DNA of 55,836 bases from Betaproteobacteria bacterium (GCA_005881595.1 VBBY01000053.1:1-55836); one strand, 5' to 3'. Positions 10,534 to 21,484 are shown, numbered from the stretch's first letter. A program made the numbers and translations. The notes: a model not told the origin generated them from the letters alone.

Positions 10534-11366
10534 AGATTCGAATGCTCGCAGTCGCCCTGCTCGCGGCGCCTGCCCTTGCCCTCGCCCAGGCCGAGCCGAA
10601 AGACGGCGCCAAGCCGGCGGCCAAGCCTGCCGCGAAGCCCGCCGCCAAAGCGGAGGCGGTCGCCACCGTGAACGGCGTCGCGGTGCCGCGCGCGCGCATG
10701 GACTTGATGATGCAGCAGCAGGCTGCGCGCGGCGCTCCCGACAACGACCAGACGCGCGCCATGGTGCGCGACGAGCTGGTCAACCGTGAGATCGTGGCGC
10801 AGGAAGCGCAGCGCGCGGGGATGGCAAAGACCCCCGAGGTGCTGACCCAGCTCGACCTGGCACGGCAGGAAATCCTGGTGAGCGCCTATATCCGCGACTG
10901 GGTGCGCAAGCACCCGATCACGGACGACGACGTGCAGAAGGAATACGACCGCGCGAAGGCCCAGAGCGGCGACAAGGAGTACAAGGCGCGCCACATCCTG
11001 CTCGAGACCGAGGACCAGGCGAAGGGCATGATCGCCGAGCTGAAAAAGGGCGGCAAGTTCGACGAGCTGGCGACCAAGAATTCGAAGGACAACGGCACCA
11101 AGGACCGCGGCGGCGACCTGGACTGGAACCTGCCGAGCGTGTTCGACCCGCAGTTCGCCGACGTCATGGTGAAGCTCGAGAAAGGCAAGTACACGGAGAC
11201 GCCGGTGCGCACGCGCTTCGGCTTCCATGTCATCCAGCTCGACGACGTGCGGCAGGTGAAGTTTCCGGCGCTCACCGAGGTGCGGCCGCGCATCCAGCAG
11301 CAACTGGTGCAGCACAAGGTCGAAGGGCTGGTGCGGGAGCTCAGGGCAAAGGCGAAGATCGAGTAG
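10530..11366 (+). CDS. periplasmic parvulin-type peptidyl-prolyl isomerase
   Basis: A 278-residue exported foldase. It has a signal peptide ([21 protein letters not shown]) followed by a low-complexity Ala/Lys/Pro linker (residues about 22-46). A SurA_N-like helical region follows, then one PPIC domain at about 150-245 with KARHILLETEDQAKG, GGDLDWNLPS and RFGFHVIQLDDVR. It would catalyse cis-trans proline isomerisation and act as a chaperone for secreted proteins. It ends operon-like coupling with bolA. No terminator with a T-tract is visible downstream, where the macrodomain frame begins. Confidence 0.93.
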   Translation: MKIRMLAVALLAAPALALAQAEPKDGAKPAAKPAAKPAAKAEAVATVNGVAVPRARMDLMMQQQAARGAPDNDQTRAMVRDELVNREIVAQEAQRAGMAKTPEVLTQLDLARQEILVSAYIRDWVRKHPITDDDVQKEYDRAKAQSGDKEYKARHILLETEDQAKGMIAELKKGGKFDELATKNSKDNGTKDRGGDLDWNLPSVFDPQFADVMVKLEKGKYTETPVRTRFGFHVIQLDDVRQVKFPALTEVRPRIQQQLVQHKVEGLVRELRAKAKIE

Positions 11367-11912
11367 CAGGGTGCCACGACGCAAGAAACGCTCTTCCGGG
11401 AAGAAGTAGCGCCTGGCCGGATCTTCGAGGTCGTCCGCGGCAACCTGCTGGAAGAGGCGGTCGAGGCCATCGTCAACGCCGCCAACGGCCAGCTCGCGCA
11501 CGGCGGCGGCGTTGCCGGCATCATTTCCCGTGCCGCGGGAGCGGCGCTGCAGGAGGAGTCCGATCGCATCGTCCGCAGCCGCGGCCCGATCGCGACGGGC
11601 AGCGCGGTGGTCACCACCGCGGGAAAGCTGCCGTTCAAGGGCGTGATCCACGCCGTCGGTCCGCGTTTTGGCGAGGGCCAGGAGGAAGACAAGCTGCGGC
11701 AGGCGCTGCTCGCGGCATTCCGCTGCGCCGAGGAGCGCGCCTGGCAGTCGGTGTCGTTTCCGGCGGTCTCCAGCGGCATCTTCGCCGTACCGCTCGACAT
11801 CTGCGCCAGGGCTTACGTGGCGGCAGTTCGGAGCTCGCCGCTGCGTAATGTGCGGCTGTGCCTGCGCGACCAACCCGTCATCGACGCGGTTCTGAAGGAG
11901 CTGAACAAATGA
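11367..11912 (+). CDS. macrodomain (ADP-ribose-binding) protein, start codon unclear
   Basis: The frame is open from the stop at 11364 and encodes a macrodomain. RIFEVVRGNLLEE and EAIVNAANGQLAHGGGVAG, the ADP-ribose loops, are at about 11421-11520, and VSFPAVSSGIFAVPLD is further on. Such proteins bind ADP-ribose or remove O-acetyl or ADP-ribosyl groups. No ATG, GTG or TTG occurs in frame before the first loop. A GTG at 11371 is in another frame and runs only 12 codons (MPRRKKRSSGKK) before a stop. A one-base loss there, or an unusual start, would explain this. The stop overlaps the msrA ATG. Confidence 0.8.
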   Translation, partial: QGATTQETLFREEVAPGRIFEVVRGNLLEEAVEAIVNAANGQLAHGGGVAGIISRAAGAALQEESDRIVRSRGPIATGSAVVTTAGKLPFKGVIHAVGPRFGEGQEEDKLRQALLAAFRCAEERAWQSVSFPAVSSGIFAVPLDICARAYVAAVRSSPLRNVRLCLRDQPVIDAVLKELNK

Positions 11913-12499
11913 TCCGATTTCTGGTTGTCGCCTTGCTCGTCATTCCGACCATCGTCAACGGCCAAAATCTTCAAAAGGCCACCTTCGCCGCAGGATGCTT
12001 CTGGTGCACCGAGGAGGCCTTCGACAAGCTGCCCGGCGTGGTCTCGACCACTTCCGGCTACATGGGCGGCCAGAAGAAGCACCCCACCTACGAGGAAGTG
12101 TCCGCGGGAAGCACCGGGCATGCCGAGGTGGTGCAGGTGGTCTACGACCCGGCCAAGCTGAGCTACGAGCGGCTGCTCGAGCAGTTCTGGCTCAACCATG
12201 ATCCGACGGTGACCAACCGCCAGTTCTGCGACGCCGGCTCGCAGTACCGCCCGGCAATTTTCTATCACAGCGACGAGCAAAAGCGCCTCGCTGACGCCTC
12301 CAAGGCGAAGTGGGAGAAAGACAAGCCGTTCAGGCAGCCGATCTTGACGTCGATCGTGCCGGCGGGCGAATTCTGGCCCGCCGAGGACTATCACCAGGAT
12401 TACTACAAGAAGAACCCGGCGCGCTACAGGTTCTACGTCACCGGCTGCGGCCGCTACGATCGCCTCGACCAGCTGTGGGGCGCGCTGCGCAAGAAGTAG
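11909..12499 (+). CDS. msrA: peptide methionine sulfoxide reductase MsrA, probably exported
   Basis: A 196-residue MsrA. The catalytic motif GCFWC is at residues 29-33 with the nucleophile Cys30. Also present are GYMGGQKKHPTYEEVSAGSTGHAE and EDYHQDYY, all diagnostic. The N-terminus MIRFLVVALLVIPTIVNGQ looks like a cleavable signal peptide, so the enzyme probably repairs methionine-S-sulfoxide in periplasmic proteins. The ATG at 11909 overlaps the macrodomain stop (ATGA), which implies translational coupling. Confidence 0.94.
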   Translation: MIRFLVVALLVIPTIVNGQNLQKATFAAGCFWCTEEAFDKLPGVVSTTSGYMGGQKKHPTYEEVSAGSTGHAEVVQVVYDPAKLSYERLLEQFWLNHDPTVTNRQFCDAGSQYRPAIFYHSDEQKRLADASKAKWEKDKPFRQPILTSIVPAGEFWPAEDYHQDYYKKNPARYRFYVTGCGRYDRLDQLWGALRKK

Positions 12500-12505
12500 C
12501 GCGAA

Positions 12506-12700
12506 CTACTCCACCTCGTCGATCCAGGCCATCTGGATCGCCTCGAGGATCTTCTCGCCGCAACGCTTCGGATCGTCGCTGAAATCCGGCAGCGCGAGCA
12601 CCCATTTGTACAGGTCGACGAAGTTCACCGACCTCGGGTCCTCGCCGGGGTGCTGATCCGCCAGCGCGATCGCGATCTCCACGGTGTCGGTCCACTTCAT
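12506..12700 (-). CDS. iscX: Fe-S assembly protein IscX
   Basis: A 64-residue acidic protein. It has the IscX signature [21 protein letters not shown] and the [14 protein letters not shown] helix, ending MAWIDEVE. IscX binds IscS and modulates sulfur delivery, and it may act as an iron-dependent regulator. It is the last gene of the isc operon, and its start overlaps the ferredoxin stop by four bases. Confidence 0.94.
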   Translation of the reverse strand: MKWTDTVEIAIALADQHPGEDPRSVNFVDLYKWVLALPDFSDDPKRCGEKILEAIQMAWIDEVE

Positions 12701-13043
12701 TTCTTTCCCCCTCCTTCGCGCTCGTAGTTGATGGTGTACTTCGGGATCTCGATGGTGAGGTCCTCGCCGCCCACCTTTGCCTGGCACGAGAGCCGCGAGG
12801 TGGCCTCCAGCCCCCAGGCCTTGTCGAGCAGGTCCTCTTCCTTCTCCTCCGCCTCGGCCAGCGACTGGTAGCCCTTGCGCACGACCACGTGGCAGGTGGT
12901 GCACGCGCAGGATTTCTCGCAGGCGTGCTCGATGTCGATGTGGCTCTCAAGCAGCGCATCGCAGATCGATTTGCCGCTCGGCGCCTCGATCTCGGCCCCC
13001 TGCGGGCACAGCGTGGCGTGCGGCAGCACCTTCAACTTCGGCA

Positions 13044-13044
<1 letters not shown>
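12697..13044 (-). CDS. fdx: ISC-type [2Fe-2S] ferredoxin
   Basis: A 115-residue adrenodoxin-like ferredoxin. The cluster ligands are Cys42, Cys48, Cys51 and Cys87, in the spacing C-x5-C-x2-C and a later Cys ([11 protein letters not shown], then SCQAK). It supplies electrons for Fe-S assembly on IscU. ATG at 13044 overlaps the last base of the hscA stop (TGATG). Although the preceding hscA is broken, this gene is intact. The frame-shifted part of hscA reads straight into this gene in frame, so the raw open frame wrongly fuses the two. Confidence 0.94.
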
Positions 13045-14825
<1,781 letters not shown>

Positions 14826-14826
<1 letters not shown>

Positions 14827-15238
14827 TAGTCCAGCGCCTCGTATGCGAGATCGATCTCGGAATCGAGCCTGTCCAGGAACATCAGTTTTCTGACCAGCCC
14901 CGCCGCGCCGGCATAGTCATTTTTCGCGTCGATGCTCTCGCCGAGCTGCTTTTCAAGCTTGCTTTTTTCCTCGACCAGGCCCTTTCGCAGCGAGTCGAGC
15001 GAAGCGGCATCCTTTGCTTCCACCGCCTCCTCGAGCGATTCGCGCAGCGCCATCTGCTGCACCAGGAAATCTGCGGGCATGGCGGTGTTGGTCTCGAAGG
15101 CGACGTCGACACCGCGCAGCTCGAGCAGGTGCCTGGCGCGCTGCAGGGGATCCTTGAGCGTACGGTATGCCTCGTTCACGCGCGTGGTCCACTGAAGAGA
15201 GGCGCGCCGCTCGGCGTCCCGAACAACTCGAAATGATT
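14826..15238 (-). pseudogene. hscB: hscB, J-domain co-chaperone, start codon lost and J-domain core deleted
   Basis: HscB delivers IscU to HscA. Its N-terminus NHFELFGTP is visible at 15238-15212, but the codon before AAT is TCT, not a start. A four-base loss from an ancestral TAATGAAT overlap with iscA would produce exactly this sequence. At about 15216-15221 the frame switches into DAERRASLQWTTRVNEAYRTLK, the late J-domain, and then continues normally to the stop ([19 protein letters not shown]). The region between, about 33 residues in the family including the HPD motif essential for stimulating HscA, is absent. An internal GTG at 15179 could only start a fragment of 117 residues. Confidence 0.88.
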
Positions 15239-15560
15239 AGACGTTAAAGCTTTCCCCGCAACCGCATTCATCCTTGACCTTGGGGTTGCGGAACTTGAAT
15301 CCCTCGTTGAGGCCTTCGCGCGCATAGTCGAGCTCGGTGCCGTCGATGTACTGCAGGCTCTTCGGGTCGACGAACAGCTTCACGCCGTGGCTCTCGAACT
15401 GCTGGTCCTCGGGGTTGACCGTGTCGGCGAACTCGAGCTTGTACGCGAGCCCCGAGCAGCCCGATGTGCGCACGCCCACCCGCAGCCCGACGCCCTTGCC
15501 GCGCTTGGCGAGAAACGACTGGACATGGCTGGCGGCCTTCTCGGTCAGCGTAACGGCCAT
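15237..15560 (-). CDS. iscA: A-type Fe-S carrier IscA
   Basis: A 107-residue A-type carrier that accepts and delivers Fe-S clusters. The three ligand cysteines are seen in [16 protein letters not shown] and the C-terminal CGCGESFNV. The ATG at 15560 overlaps the iscU stop (TGATG). Its stop TAA at 15239-15237 sits directly on the damaged hscB start. Confidence 0.95.
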   Translation of the reverse strand: MAVTLTEKAASHVQSFLAKRGKGVGLRVGVRTSGCSGLAYKLEFADTVNPEDQQFESHGVKLFVDPKSLQYIDGTELDYAREGLNEGFKFRNPKVKDECGCGESFNV

Positions 15561-15973
15561 CAAGCGACCTTTTTCTCTTCGTCCGCGGAATCCAGGCCCT
15601 GCTTCCTGCGATAGTCGGCCACCGCCGCCTTGATCGCGTCCTCGGCGAGGATCGAGCAGTGGATCTTGACCGGCGGGAGCGACAGCTCCTCGGCGATCTG
15701 CGTGTTCTTGATCGTGACCGCCTGGTCGAGCGTCTTGCCCTTGACCCATTCGGTGACCAGCGAGCTCGACGCGATCGCCGAGCCGCAGCCGTAGGTCTTG
15801 AAGCGCGCGTCCTCGATGCGGCCGTCGCTTCCGACCCGGATCTGCAGCTTCATCACGTCGCCGCAGGCCGGCGCGCCGACCATGCCGGTGCCGACGGATT
15901 CGTCCGACTTGTCGAACGAGCCGACGTTTCTCGGGTTTTCGTAATGATCGATGACCTTGTCGCTGTATGCCAT
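15560..15973 (-). CDS. iscU: Fe-S cluster scaffold IscU
   Basis: A 137-residue scaffold protein on which [2Fe-2S] and [4Fe-4S] clusters are built from IscS sulfur. The conserved ligands are visible in [22 protein letters not shown] and HCSILAEDA. The LPPVK motif recognised by HscA is intact ([10 protein letters not shown]), which is notable because HscA itself is broken here. It follows iscS after nine bases. Confidence 0.96.
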   Translation of the reverse strand: MAYSDKVIDHYENPRNVGSFDKSDESVGTGMVGAPACGDVMKLQIRVGSDGRIEDARFKTYGCGSAIASSSLVTEWVKGKTLDQAVTIKNTQIAEELSLPPVKIHCSILAEDAIKAAVADYRRKQGLDSADEEKKVA

Positions 15974-15982
15974 GTTCAGCTC

Positions 15983-17191
15983 CTAATGTGCAGCCCACTG
16001 CACGGAGTTTAAATCAACCCCTTCCTTGTACATCTCCCAGAGCGGCGACAGCTCCCTCAGCTTCGCCACCTTGCGCCTGATCAGGTCCGCGGCGTAGTCG
16101 ATTTCTTCCCGGGTCGTGAAGCGGCCGAGGGTGAGCCGGATCGAGCTGTGCGCGAGCTCGTCGGAGCGCCCGAGCGCCCGCAGCACATACGACGGCTCGA
16201 GCGAAGCCGACGTGCACGCCGAGCCCGAGGACACCGCGATGTCCTTCACCGCCATGATCAGCGATTCGCCCTCGACGAAGTTGAAGCTGACGTTGAGGTT
16301 GTGCGGAATGCGCCGCTCGAGGTCGCCGTTGACGTACACCTCCTCGATGTCCTTGATGCTTCCCAGCAGCCGGTCGCGCAGCGCGCGGACGCGCTCGTTG
16401 TCGGTCGCCATCTCGAGCTTCGCGAGACGCGCCGCCTCGCCGAAGCCGACGATCTGGTGCGTCGGCAGCGTGCCGGAGCGAAAGCCGCGCTCGTGGCCGC
16501 CGCCGTGGATCTGCGGCTCGATGCGCACGCGCGGCTTGCGGCGCACGTAGAGCGCGCCGATGCCTTTCGGGCCGTAGATCTTGTGCGCCGTGATCGTAAG
16601 CAGGTCGGCCTTGAACTTCTGCAGGTCGATATCCACCCGGCCCGCGCCCTGCACCGCGTCGCAATGAAAGATGATGCCCTTGCCACGGCAGATCTCGGCG
16701 ATCTCCCACACCGGCTGTATGACGCCGATCTCGTTATTCACCATCATGATCGACGCCAGGATGGTGTCCGGCCGGATCGCCGCCTTGAATTTCTCCAGGC
16801 TGACGATGCCGTTTTCCTCGACGTCGAGGTAGCTTGCCTCGAACCCCTGGCGCTCGAGCTCGCGGATCGTGTCCAGCACCGCCTTGTGCTCGGTCTTCTG
16901 CGTGACGATGTGCTTGCCCTTGGTCTTGTAGAAGTGGGCCGCGCCCTTGAGGGCAAGGTTGTTGCCCTCGGTCGCACCCGAGGTCCACACGATCTCCTTC
17001 GGATCGGCGTTGAGCAGCGCGGCGACATGACCGCGCGCCGCCTCGACCGCCTCCTCGGCCTTCCAGCCGAAAGCGTGCGAGCGGCTCGCGGGATTGCCGA
17101 AATTCTCCGTGAGGTACGGAATCATCATCTCGGCGACGCGGCGATCGACCGGAGTCGTCGCCGAATAGTCAAGGTAGATCGGAAGCTTCAT
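15983..17191 (-). CDS. iscS: cysteine desulfurase IscS
   Basis: A 402-residue PLP enzyme that abstracts sulfur from cysteine for Fe-S and tRNA thiolation. The PLP lysine lies in [16 protein letters not shown], and the mobile catalytic Cys loop is [17 protein letters not shown]. The start [16 protein letters not shown] at 17191 overlaps the iscR stop (ATGA). The length matches E. coli IscS at about 404 residues. Longer upstream frame extension is only the shadow of iscR. Confidence 0.97.
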   Translation of the reverse strand: MKLPIYLDYSATTPVDRRVAEMMIPYLTENFGNPASRSHAFGWKAEEAVEAARGHVAALLNADPKEIVWTSGATEGNNLALKGAAHFYKTKGKHIVTQKTEHKAVLDTIRELERQGFEASYLDVEENGIVSLEKFKAAIRPDTILASIMMVNNEIGVIQPVWEIAEICRGKGIIFHCDAVQGAGRVDIDLQKFKADLLTITAHKIYGPKGIGALYVRRKPRVRIEPQIHGGGHERGFRSGTLPTHQIVGFGEAARLAKLEMATDNERVRALRDRLLGSIKDIEEVYVNGDLERRIPHNLNVSFNFVEGESLIMAVKDIAVSSGSACTSASLEPSYVLRALGRSDELAHSSIRLTLGRFTTREEIDYAADLIRRKVAKLRELSPLWEMYKEGVDLNSVQWAAH

Positions 17192-17646
17192 GCCGCGACC
17201 TTCTCGGAAGGCCTGAAGTCCTTGATGACCGCCACCGGCTTGCCGCTCTGGTGTGCCACCAGATCGGCAAGCGTCACCGAAGAAAGGTAGTCGTGCATCT
17301 TCTCGTTCAGCGTCGCCCACAGATCGTGCGTCATGCAGCGCTTGTCGTCGTGGCAGTTTTCCTTGCCGCCGCACTGGGTCGCATCGAGCGGCTCGTCGAC
17401 CGCGGTGACGATGTCCGCCACCGAGATCTCCTGCAGGCCGCGCGCGAGGTTATAGCCGCCGCCCGGGCCGCGCACGCTGGAGACCAGCTTCGCGCGGCGC
17501 AGCTTGCCGAACAGCTGCTCCAGATAGGAAAGCGAAATGTGCTGGCGCTCGCTGATGGCCGCCAGCGTGACCGGGCCGCGATTCTGGCGCAGCGCCAGAT
17601 CCACCATGGCGGTCACTGCGAACCTGCCTTTTGTCGTGAGTCTCAT
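17188..17646 (-). CDS. iscR: Rrf2-family Fe-S regulator IscR
   Basis: A 152-residue winged-helix repressor that binds a [2Fe-2S] cluster and shuts down the isc operon when clusters are plentiful. Residues 1-65 form the DNA-binding domain ([31 protein letters not shown]). The cluster ligands Cys92, Cys98, Cys104 and His107 occur at the same numbering as in E. coli. The start at 17646 is the conserved MRLTTKGR, preferred to an in-frame ATG at 17682. Two candidate IscR sites lie just upstream. Confidence 0.96.
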   Translation of the reverse strand: MRLTTKGRFAVTAMVDLALRQNRGPVTLAAISERQHISLSYLEQLFGKLRRAKLVSSVRGPGGGYNLARGLQEISVADIVTAVDEPLDATQCGGKENCHDDKRCMTHDLWATLNEKMHDYLSSVTLADLVAHQSGKPVAVIKDFRPSEKVAA

Positions 17647-17661
17647 GATTGCGCTTTCCAA

Positions 17662-17686
17662 ATACCCGATTAACGTACTCAAGTAT
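17662..17686 (-). promoter_or_regulatory. candidate type I IscR site, proximal
   Basis: A 25-base match on the minus strand to the type I IscR consensus (ATASYYGACTR...AGTCRRSTAT). It begins ATACTTGAGT and ends ATCGGGTAT, with about four mismatches. It overlaps the predicted -10 box and the start site of the isc promoter, which fits Fe-S-dependent repression. Confidence 0.65.
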
Positions 17687-17710
17687 ACCTATTCCGACCA
17701 ATTTACTCAA
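17682..17710 (-). promoter_or_regulatory. isc operon promoter
   Basis: On the minus strand TTGAGT (17710-17705) and TATACT (17687-17682) are separated by 17 bases. The -35 box lies inside the distal IscR-like site and the -10 box inside the proximal one, so bound IscR would block polymerase. The iscR start codon is 36 bases downstream of the -10. Confidence 0.7.
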
Positions 17711-17714
17711 CTAA
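17690..17714 (-). promoter_or_regulatory. candidate type I IscR site, distal
   Basis: A second IscR-like sequence on the minus strand (TTAGTTGAGT ... GGTCGGAATA). Its first 21 positions match the consensus well, while the last four do not. It is separated from the proximal site by three bases, so two IscR dimers could sit side by side over the promoter. Confidence 0.5.
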
Positions 17715-17733
17715 AGTTCCGTTTTTGAAACAG

Positions 17734-18444
17734 CTACTTGACTGCGCGCAAATGGTCGCGGGCGGCCGCTTCAGCGTCGCGTTCCAGCTGGGCCAGCCTG
17801 TCGGTCACCGCGGCGAGGGCGCGCTCCAGCTCCTGTGAGTGCTCTACCAGTTTCTGGATCGCCTGGGCGTAGGGATCGTCCTGTTCCTGCACTACCGCAT
17901 AAGCGGCAAAACGCGCCGCCTTCTCGGCTCCGTCTTCAACCATCCTGCCGGGGATCCCGACCACCGTCGCGCCCGCCGGCACCTCCTTCACCACGACGGC
18001 GTTGGATCCGATTCGAGCACCGTCGCCAACCTTGAAGCCGCCCAGCACCTTGGCACCGGCGCCAACGACGACGCCTTCTCCCAGGGTCGGATGCCGCTTG
18101 GCCCCGCGGTAGAGCGAGGTGCCGCCAAGGGTCACGCCCTGGTAGATCGTGCAGCCGTTGCCGACCTCGGCGGTTTCGCCGATCACGACCCCCATGCCGT
18201 GATCGATGAACACGCAGCAGCCGATCTGCGCGCCCGGATGAATCTCGATGCCGGTCAGCCAGCGTCCCAGCTGGGAGGTGAAGCGGCCAAGCCAGCGCAG
18301 GCCGTGAATCCAGAACCAGTGCGCGAGCTTGTGGATGTAGAGCGCGTGCAGCCCGGGATAGCAAGTGAGCACCTCCCAGCGCGTGCGCGCCGCCGGGTCG
18401 CGCTCCAGGATGCATGCGATATCGTCGCGCAGCTGTTTGAACAT
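17734..18444 (-). CDS. cysE: serine O-acetyltransferase CysE
   Basis: A 236-residue enzyme making O-acetylserine from serine and acetyl-CoA, the first step of cysteine synthesis. Left-handed beta-helix hexapeptide repeats run from about residue 67 ([37 protein letters not shown]) to GIPGRMV. A coiled-coil-like tail ([20 protein letters not shown]) follows. It is shorter at the N-terminus than E. coli CysE, as is usual for the SAT form next to isc genes. Its position directly before iscR fits a shared cysteine supply to IscS. Confidence 0.93.
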   Translation of the reverse strand: MFKQLRDDIACILERDPAARTRWEVLTCYPGLHALYIHKLAHWFWIHGLRWLGRFTSQLGRWLTGIEIHPGAQIGCCVFIDHGMGVVIGETAEVGNGCTIYQGVTLGGTSLYRGAKRHPTLGEGVVVGAGAKVLGGFKVGDGARIGSNAVVVKEVPAGATVVGIPGRMVEDGAEKAARFAAYAVVQEQDDPYAQAIQKLVEHSQELERALAAVTDRLAQLERDAEAAARDHLRAVK

Positions 18445-18480
18445 GAAAGGATTCTAAGGGTGTCCGACTGATTTGATCAA

Positions 18481-19191
18481 CTATTGGCCGCGGCGTTTCG
18501 CGAGCAGCGCGCGCAGCAGCCCGCGCAGGATATTCACCTCCTCGCGCTCGAGGGCCGGCACGCGCGAGAACAGCCGCCGCCAGCGCTCGCGCAGGCGCGA
18601 GCCCGACCCCGGCACGAAAAATTCGCTGTCGAGCGCGGCTTCCTCGAGATGCGCGTAGAGACCTTCGATGTCTTCCACCGTGGCCAGCTTTTCGGTTTTG
18701 CCCGGCGGTACCGCAGCGCCGGCGGCGACAAAAATTTCATAGGCGAGCACCTGGACGGCCTGAGCGAGATTGAGCGAGCTGAATTCGCTGCTGGTGGGGA
18801 TGTGGACGAGGAACTGGCACGCAAACATCTCCTCGTTGGTCAGGCCGGCCGTCTCATTGCCGAAGACAAATGCGACATCGTTTGCTAATTCCCTGGCGCG
18901 GACCACTGCCGCCCGCACGTCCAGGACTTGCGGCGACCATTCGCGCGGCCGCGCCGAAAGCGCGAAAGCCGCGACGCAGTCTTTGATCGCGTCGTGCAGG
19001 CTGGAGTGAATTCTCGCCCTCTGCAAGACATCCACCGCGCTGGTCGCCATCCATTCGGCTTCCGGCGCGGGGAAGCGCTCGGGCGCGACCAGCCGCAGAT
19101 CGTCCAGGCCCATCGCCTTCATCGCGCGCGCCGCCGCGCCGATGTTGCCCGGGTGGCTCGGCCTGCACAGCACGATGCGGATCCGCTCCAT
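18481..19191 (-). CDS. trmJ: tRNA (cytidine/uridine-2'-O-)-methyltransferase TrmJ
   Basis: A 236-residue SPOUT methyltransferase that modifies the ribose at tRNA position 32. SPOUT motifs appear as RPSHPGNIGAAARAMKAMG, FVFGNETAGLTNEE and IPTSSEFSSLNLAQAVQVL, which forms the knot that binds S-adenosylmethionine. The C-terminal helical extension typical of TrmJ is present. It is divergent from suhB with 25 bases between start codons, which is the usual trmJ-suhB arrangement in proteobacteria. Confidence 0.94.
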   Translation of the reverse strand: MERIRIVLCRPSHPGNIGAAARAMKAMGLDDLRLVAPERFPAPEAEWMATSAVDVLQRARIHSSLHDAIKDCVAAFALSARPREWSPQVLDVRAAVVRARELANDVAFVFGNETAGLTNEEMFACQFLVHIPTSSEFSSLNLAQAVQVLAYEIFVAAGAAVPPGKTEKLATVEDIEGLYAHLEEAALDSEFFVPGSGSRLRERWRRLFSRVPALEREEVNILRGLLRALLAKRRGQ

Positions 19192-19216
19192 GACGACAGT
19201 CTAGAATACGCGGCCC

Positions 19217-19990
19217 ATGCACCCGCTGCTCACCATCGCGGTCCGTGCCGCGCGCCGCGCCGGCGCGATCATCAACCGCGCCTCGCTAAACGGCGGCGCG
19301 CTGAACGTCCGCTCCAAGCGCGTGAACGATTTCGTGACGCAGGTGGACCAGGCGGCGGAAGAAGCGATCATCGAGATCGTGCGCAAGGCGCACCCCGACC
19401 ACGGCTTTCTCGCCGAGGAATCGGGCAGGACCGCCGGCGCGGCCGAGTACGTCTGGATCATCGACCCGCTCGACGGCACCACCAATTTCATCCATGGCTT
19501 TCCGCAGTACTGCGTGTCGATCGCGGTGGAGCATCGCGGCGCGCTCGCGCACGGCGTGGTCTACGACCCGGTGAAGAACGAGCTCTTCACCGCCTCCAGG
19601 GGCCGCGGCGCCTTCCTCAACGATCGCCGCATCCGCGTCTCGAAATGCACGCGCCTGAAGGAATCGCTGGTCGGCACCGGATTTCCGTTCAAGGAGCTGT
19701 CGCGCCTCGATCTCTACACCGGGCAGCTCAGAAACCTCATCCAGGACAGCGCGGGCGTGCGGCGTGCAGGCGCCGCGGCTCTCGACCTGGCGTATGTCGC
19801 CTGCGGGCGACTGGACGCGTTCTGGGAGATGGGGCTCTCGCCGTGGGACATGGCGGCCGGAGCGCTCCTGATCCAGGAAGCGGGCGGGCTGGTGGGCGAT
19901 TTCAGCGGCGAAGCGCGTTACATGCAATCCGGCGACATCAGCGCAGCGACGCCGAAGGTCTTTCCCCAGCTGCTCGAAGCGCTGCGCTGA
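19217..19990 (+). CDS. suhB: inositol-1-monophosphatase family protein SuhB
   Basis: A 257-residue Mg2+-dependent phosphatase. The metal-binding motifs are EESG (about residue 67), [12 protein letters not shown] (about 85-96) and [15 protein letters not shown] (about 212-226). SuhB also joins rRNA transcription antitermination complexes in other proteobacteria. TAGAAT at 19202-19207 is a possible -10 box, and no clear -35 is seen. Confidence 0.95.
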   Translation: MHPLLTIAVRAARRAGAIINRASLNGGALNVRSKRVNDFVTQVDQAAEEAIIEIVRKAHPDHGFLAEESGRTAGAAEYVWIIDPLDGTTNFIHGFPQYCVSIAVEHRGALAHGVVYDPVKNELFTASRGRGAFLNDRRIRVSKCTRLKESLVGTGFPFKELSRLDLYTGQLRNLIQDSAGVRRAGAAALDLAYVACGRLDAFWEMGLSPWDMAAGALLIQEAGGLVGDFSGEARYMQSGDISAATPKVFPQLLEALR

Positions 19991-20079
19991 GAGTTGCGGT
20001 AGCATCCGAGCTATTAAAAAACAGCAGTTGCCGCAGTCCTTGCCGGGAGTATTCAGGGGTAGCTTTAAAGGAGGCGTCT

Positions 20080-20463
20080 GTGCGCATGGTCGCCACGGCG
20101 GTTTTGGTGCTTGCGCTGCTGCCGTCCGCCCCGGCGGCGCGGTCGGAGCAAGCACGGTTGGACAAGGCAGTCGATCTGCTCCAGCAGCAGTCGCAGACCG
20201 GCAAAGGCGAATTCATCGCCTTCATCAATGCCGCAGGCAGCGCGTACAGCTGGGTCAATGCCGAGCTCGGGATCAAGGATGCCGGCCAGCGCCTCTTCTG
20301 CCCGCCCCCGGGAAAATCGCTTACGTCGCGCGACTACGCGCACATCGCGGTCGCGGAATACAGAAAATCAAAACAGGCGTACGCGCAGCGGGTTGAGTAT
20401 CCGCTGGACGTGCTGTCGCTTGCCTTGCTAAGGGGGTTGCAGGACACGTTCCCCTGCAAGTGA
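20080..20463 (+). CDS. Rap1a/Tai-like secreted protein
   Basis: A 127-residue exported protein. The signal peptide is VRMVATAVLVLALLPSAPAARS. The mature part has the pattern of the Rap1a/Tai family: GEFIAFINAAGSAYSW, FCPPPGKSLTSRDYAHIAV, and a terminal ALLRGLQDTFPCK, with two cysteines that could form a disulfide. Known members neutralise type VI secretion amidase effectors in the periplasm, but many are orphans of unknown role. No effector gene is adjacent. GTG at 20080 is chosen because the Shine-Dalgarno AGGAGG sits five bases away; ATG at 20086 is the alternative. Confidence 0.72.
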   Translation: MRMVATAVLVLALLPSAPAARSEQARLDKAVDLLQQQSQTGKGEFIAFINAAGSAYSWVNAELGIKDAGQRLFCPPPGKSLTSRDYAHIAVAEYRKSKQAYAQRVEYPLDVLSLALLRGLQDTFPCK

Positions 20464-20467
20464 AGGC

Positions 20468-21484
20468 CTAGGCGAAATGGCAGGCAACTACATGCCCTTT
20501 CCCTACGTCCCGCAACGGCGGCTCGGACGCGGGGTCGGTGCAGACGGCGGGGCGGCCCTTGTCCTGGTAGAGCGGGCAGCGCGGGGCGAAACGGCAACCG
20601 CTGGCCGGCTGCTCGAAGTCAAACACGCCCCAGGTGCCGCGCGCGGCCGTCGCGCCGCTGCGGGCGTACAGATTCACCTCGGTGCTGCGTTTGTCCGCCA
20701 GCGATGACCACAGGATGCGCGTGTAGGGATGGAGCGGCTGATGCGCGATGCTCTCGGCCAGGCCCATCTCGACGATGCGTCCGAGATACATCACCGCCAC
20801 TTTCTGGCTGACCAGCTCGACGACCGGGAGGTCGTGCGAGATGAACAGATACGTAAGCCCCAGATGTTTTTGCAGGTCGCGCAGCAGGTTCACCACCTGC
20901 GCCTGGATCGAGACGTCGAGCGCGCTGGTGGGCTCGTCGGCGACGATCAGGCGCGGGCGCACCGCGAGCACGCGCGCGATGCCCACGCGGCGCTTCTCGC
21001 CTCCGGAGAGCTGCGAGGGAAAGTTCGCCAGCTTGCTGTCCTTGAGATTCACCTGCTCGAGCAGCTCGCGGATGCGCCTCGCGATCTCGGCGTCGCTCGG
21101 GCGCTCGTAAACGGTGAGCGCCTCGCGCAGGATGGCGTGCACCCGCATTTTCGGGTTCAGGCCGGCGTCGAGGTCCTGGAAGATCATCTGCATCTCGCGC
21201 CGCAGCGGGCGCAGCTCGGCCCGGCTCAGGCGAGTGATGTCGCGCCCGTCAAATACGATGCGCCCGCTGCTCGGGTCGGTCAGGCGCAGCACCGTGCGCC
21301 CGATGGTGGTCTTGCCGCAGCCGGATTCCCCGACCAGGCCCACGGTCTCGTTTTCCCTGAGATAAAAGCTCACGCCGTCCACCGCCGGGATCACGCGCTC
21401 CCGGCCGGCCAGCATCGGGATCAGGCCGCGACGCTGGCTGTAGTCCTTGCGCAGATCGGTGACGTCAAGAATGGTGTGGCTCAT
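20468..21484 (-). CDS. peptide ABC transporter ATP-binding protein (DppF/OppF type)
   Basis: A 338-residue ATPase of an oligopeptide importer. Walker A GESGCGKT is at residues 52-59, the Q-loop is in [12 protein letters not shown], the signature is LSGGEKRR and Walker [13 protein letters not shown]. The C-terminal oligopeptide-transporter extension with CRFAPRCP and [10 protein letters not shown] contains the cysteines that can hold a [4Fe-4S] cluster in DppD/DppF. It is the last gene of the nine-gene run, and its ATG overlaps the upstream ATPase stop. Confidence 0.94.
   Translation of the reverse strand: MSHTILDVTDLRKDYSQRRGLIPMLAGRERVIPAVDGVSFYLRENETVGLVGESGCGKTTIGRTVLRLTDPSSGRIVFDGRDITRLSRAELRPLRREMQMIFQDLDAGLNPKMRVHAILREALTVYERPSDAEIARRIRELLEQVNLKDSKLANFPSQLSGGEKRRVGIARVLAVRPRLIVADEPTSALDVSIQAQVVNLLRDLQKHLGLTYLFISHDLPVVELVSQKVAVMYLGRIVEMGLAESIAHQPLHPYTRILWSSLADKRSTEVNLYARSGATAARGTWGVFDFEQPASGCRFAPRCPLYQDKGRPAVCTDPASEPPLRDVGKGHVVACHFA

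Noticed and set aside
11371-11409. A 12-codon leader peptide gene before the macrodomain
   Set aside because: No ribosome-binding site or attenuator-like alternative stems are visible. A damaged N-terminus explains it more simply.
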